Below, piece by piece: positions 60,601-64,000 of a stretch of DNA of 64,000 bases. The position numbers and the translations under genes are program-made. The stretch is taken from the NCBI GenBank assembly GCA_018127085.1, contig CM030727.1:124001-188000 (forward strand), given 5' to 3'. This stretch comes from Pneumocystis sp. 'macacae' (Eukaryota > Ascomycota > Pneumocystomycetes > Pneumocystales > Pneumocystaceae). The notes beneath the pieces were generated by a model. It was not told the origin of the DNA. It did no database searches and worked only from the letters and a program-made list of their open reading frames with translations. Position 1 is the stretch's first letter. The number at the start of each line of letters is the position of its first letter.

Positions 60601-63600
60601 TAAAGATCTTCTTTCTAAATTTTTCACTCGTTATACATTAGGAATAGTAGCTCAGTTTACTGATCTTATAAATGATGTTAGAGGTAAGAATTCTGTTTTT
60701 CAAAAATTGCGTTACTTGTCTGGAATTGAAGAATTGGTAAAACTGGCGGGTAGTTCTATTAGTAATGCCATTCCACAGGTTAATTTCGTTGTTCCTGAAA
60801 TCATATTTAATAGTTTTAGGTTTCTGCTTGCCTTCAATCGGCTTTGTTAGATCCTTCCTTAAGAAAAGCATCTTTATGTTCGTGGTCAACATTGGTAAAT
60901 AATTTAAATGATTTTGATCTATTTGGTATATTGGGGCAAACATTTTCTTTATTTTTACGATATTGGTATGAATGTTCGTCTGTAGAAAGACAATTGATTC
61001 GCGATCTTTTTTTGTCTTTAATTAGTGATCGTAGGAATGTTATTGAAGAATCTATTGCAAATATACCATGTTTAAATGCGATAAGCCAATTGGATGATAT
61101 TGAAAAAGAACTTTCAAAATTCAGAAAACCTATTTCATTTAGTGATCACTTGAAAAATATTTCTCAAAGATGTGCTGATGATAGTGAAATTGTTTGTTAT
61201 CAAGCACTGTTAGAGCTTCGAAAATGTTTATATAAAAATCAATCCAGTTTATATTCGTTGATAGTTAAAGAAAGGACAGAACAAGTAATTGAATATATTA
61301 TTAGGACTTTGTTAGATTTGTGTCAAAAGTATCGAGAAATAAATAAAGATATTGTTATAGTTTCTGCAGAATGTCTTGGTGCTATCGGTGCAGTAGATCC
61401 ATTAAGAGTTGATGCTGAGAAAAAAAATCAAGAATTAGTTGTTCTTTATAATTTTGAGAATGTAGATGAGAACATTACATTTGTTTCCTCATTTATTCAA
61501 GAACAGCTTGTTGGAGCATTTCGATCTGCAACGGATACTCGTGTTCAAGGGTTTTTGGCATATGTTATGCAAGAATTATTGAAATTTTGTGGGTTTACTG
61601 TTTCTAATATTGCAAATACAAATGAATCTTTTTTTGAAACTTCTAAAAGATGGTCATATTTTTCAACTAGTTCGAAACAAACTCTTATACCTTTGTTAAA
61701 TTCTAAATATTTTGTTAATCAATCTCAATTAAATATGGTTTCAACTTATCCAATATATTCTACAGTAAAAACGTATAAGATTTGGTTGCATAATTTTTCT
61801 TTAGAAATATTTAGAAGTGTTGAAGGAGATAATGCTAAGAAAATTTTTTCTATTTGTGCTCATATAATTAAAAATCAAGATTTAAGTATAGCGAATTTCT
61901 TGTTGCCTTTTGCTCTTTTGAATGTTGTATTAACAGGAACAGAATACTTAAGAATCAAAATAACAAATGAATTACTAGATGTATTAAAAGATGGAGAATC
62001 TAAGATAAATATGTTTGAAGCCGAAAAGGCACAGTTAGCATGTAGGGTATGCTATTTAAACTATATTTAATTATTTAATGATTATTAAAGACCGTGTTTT
62101 CAATAATAGATTACTTTAATACTTGGCTTCGTAGAAAAAGGAATTTTAATAGCAGTTGTAAAGTTGCTTTAGCCAGAAGAGCTAATAGATATATGGTTGC
62201 GGATGATGATGTAGATGATGATCCTCTTATTAAGAAAGTCGAATCTTTACTTTTGATTATACCAGCAGGTCTTATAGGCCGTGCTTCATATAACTGTGGG
62301 TCATATGCACAAGCTGTATTTTACTGGGAACAGCATATTCGTCAAGAACGGAATAATGGTTTAGATAATAAATCTCTTAGACCTTTATATAAGCAGTTAC
62401 AGCAAATGTATATGAACTTAGATGATCCTGACACTATTGATGGAATTTCTTCTAAATTTCATACTTTTGATTTAGATCAACAGATTTTGGCTCATGAAAG
62501 TGCAGGTCGTTGGGCAGCTGCTCAGACATGTTATGAATTATCTTTAGATGAAAAAAATCCTAAATTTGAGCTGTTAAATGGTCTATTGAATTGTTTGAAA
62601 AGACAAGGTTATTATGGTATTTCTAAAGAAAAAAAAAATTATTAATTTAATTATGTTTTTAGAAACATTATTAACAGAAGTCGACAGTCTTATTTCTTGT
62701 AATTTAAATTTTACCAGTAAATTAATAAATATTGGTGCTGAAGTTGCCTGGCAATTTGAAAAATGGAATGTTTTGGAAAAATATTTGAGTTTTACTGATG
62801 TTAAATTGTTTGATATTGGTCTTGGAAAAGCATTGTTATTTTTAAAAAGTAGAAAATATTCTGATTATGAAAGTTCTATAGTAGAGCTACGTACACAGTT
62901 AGCTATGTCTTTAGGAACGAGTAATATTGATTCTACGTGGCAATGTTATGATATATTATTTAAATTGCATATGTTATTTGAGCTAGAATATATTTATAAT
63001 TTTTTTAATGAGGATAATAATAATAATATAGCGTCTATTATGAATAGTCTGGATCAAAGATTACAACTAATTACAGATTCGTTCGAGCATAGACGTTCTA
63101 TTTTATCTTTGAGACGAATAATTTTGGATATATTAGGGTAAATGTTTTTATTTATATTTATATAATTAAATATTTTAGTTCTTCTAAAGGGGTTAATGTT
63201 AGTGATGAAGTAAGTGAAATATGGCTTAAAATAGCAAAACTTGCAAGGAAATCTGGTCATTTACAACAATCTTATATTTCAATATTAATAGCTGAAAGTA
63301 AAGGTTCACCTTTAGCAAGTCTAGAACATGCAAAATGGTGGTGGAAGCAAGGGGAGCATAGGAAAGCTGTTGAAAGTTTAGAGAATGCTTTTACTGCTGG
63401 GGTTTTTGATTTTTCTGAAAATTTTATTTCTGAAACAAAAGAATTAGATAAATGTTTTAATTCATATTTATCTACAAAATCTAAAGCGTATATTACTGGG
63501 AAGGTTTTTTTATGAAAAATATTTATCTTTCTTATATTATTAATTAGGCTTCTTTACTTCTTGCTAAATGGAAAGATACAGGAGGACAAAGTAATGCGCG

Positions 63601-64000
63601 TATATTGATGCAGAAATATCAAGAAGCAGTCAAAATGCATGACAGGTTAGTAAGGTTTTTAATTTTTAATTTTATATGTTTATTTATTAGATGGGAAAAG
63701 GGTCATTATTATCTTGGACACTATTACAATAGATTATATGATGAAGAGGCAAAACATCCACCAAGCCAACAGAGTGCTAACTTGTTTGTTAATTTATCTT
63801 AATATTAAGTTTTTTAATGAGATATTAGTCTAGAAGGCGAATGGATTCGACTCATTTGTATTAGTTATGGACGAGCTCTTCATTATGGAAGTAAATATAT
63901 TTATCAAACAATGCCAAAGTTTCTTACATTTTGGTTGGATTTTGGGAATAATGTTGATAAAATATTTCCTGATGTTGGAACTAAGTATTGGATTTATTTT
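57647..64000 (+). CDS. rad3: Rad3/ATR/Mec1 checkpoint kinase (5' part; continues past window)
   Basis: PI3K-like kinase that senses single-stranded DNA and starts the DNA-damage and replication checkpoint. A short first exon (MPNDESKINNTTKA) joins to VLPMSDLNSTAEQD, then a long HEAT-repeat region with ten or more short introns. The ATR-type UME region (about 60.0-61.1 kb) and the start of the FAT domain are recognised, including VESLLLIIPAGLIGRASYNC, YAQAVFYWEQHIRQERN, KQLQQMYMNLDDPDTIDGIS, AHESAGRWAAAQTCYELSL and LARWWWKQGEH-like repeats near 63330. The catalytic kinase domain is outside the window. ATG 57647 was chosen by splice compatibility (acceptor ending ggttttag); a later Met at 57779 is the alternative. 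Confidence 0.88.

Overview
The window reads as the nuclear genome of an intron-dense, AT-rich ascomycete of the Taphrinomycotina. A Pneumocystis-like fungus fits best. Nearly every gene is broken by GT-AG introns of about 35-60 nt, intergenic DNA is T/A-rich, and many proteins (Wee1, Cut8, Orb6, Hir1, Rad3) are closest in motif detail to fission yeast homologues as I know them. No prokaryotic features, transposons, CRISPR arrays or viral genes were seen. Species-level assignment is inference. Exon joins were made by hand from splice signals plus reading frame and protein-family fit.

Layout. 1-3.3 kb: 5' end of an acidic protein gene (-), GYP1-type TBC RabGAP (+), mitochondrial ribosomal S18 (-). 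3.5-7.5 kb: a very GC-rich island holding wee1 (-), ura3 (+), a PPPDE/DeSI isopeptidase (+) and an intron-containing tRNA-Ala (-). 7.9-17 kb: RIC1, CK2 beta, TMA20/MCT-1, HIR1. 17.5-30 kb: Orb6/Cbk1 kinase, eIF3h, TIM54, mitochondrial L32, guanylate kinase, CDC10-type septin, RAD52, syntaxin-6-like SNARE, SET/Vps75-like chaperone. 30.6-45.8 kb: TAG1-like membrane protein, Cut8/Sts1, an unknown small protein, UBC9, a KHDC4-like protein, a membrane-anchored J protein, MetAP2, VAP/Scs2, a decayed UBX-domain gene, mitochondrial porin. 46-64 kb: Yor1-like ABC transporter, PQ-loop transporter, ribosomal P1, IPP isomerase, an intronless orphan, zuotin, and the 5' part of rad3/ATR, which runs off the end.

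Most genes are ordinary housekeeping loci, so the content does not form one pathway. Cell-cycle and genome-integrity genes (wee1, rad3, rad52, hir1, cdc10, orb6, cut8, ubc9) are frequent. RIC1 and GYP1 both act on Golgi Rab proteins.

The most unusual structure is the GC island. Its composition rises from AT-rich DNA inside the wee1 gene, peaks at the 131-bp divergent wee1/ura3 promoter (45 G/C in the 60 bases 5461-5520, with 13 CpG), and falls off again inside the 5' part of RIC1. The G/C strand skew flips at that promoter, so both coding strands are G-rich. The gradient inside native genes argues against a transferred or contaminating segment and for a local process such as GC-biased gene conversion. 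The same island carries three CACGTG boxes exactly 10 bp apart and a pair of RFX-type X-boxes.
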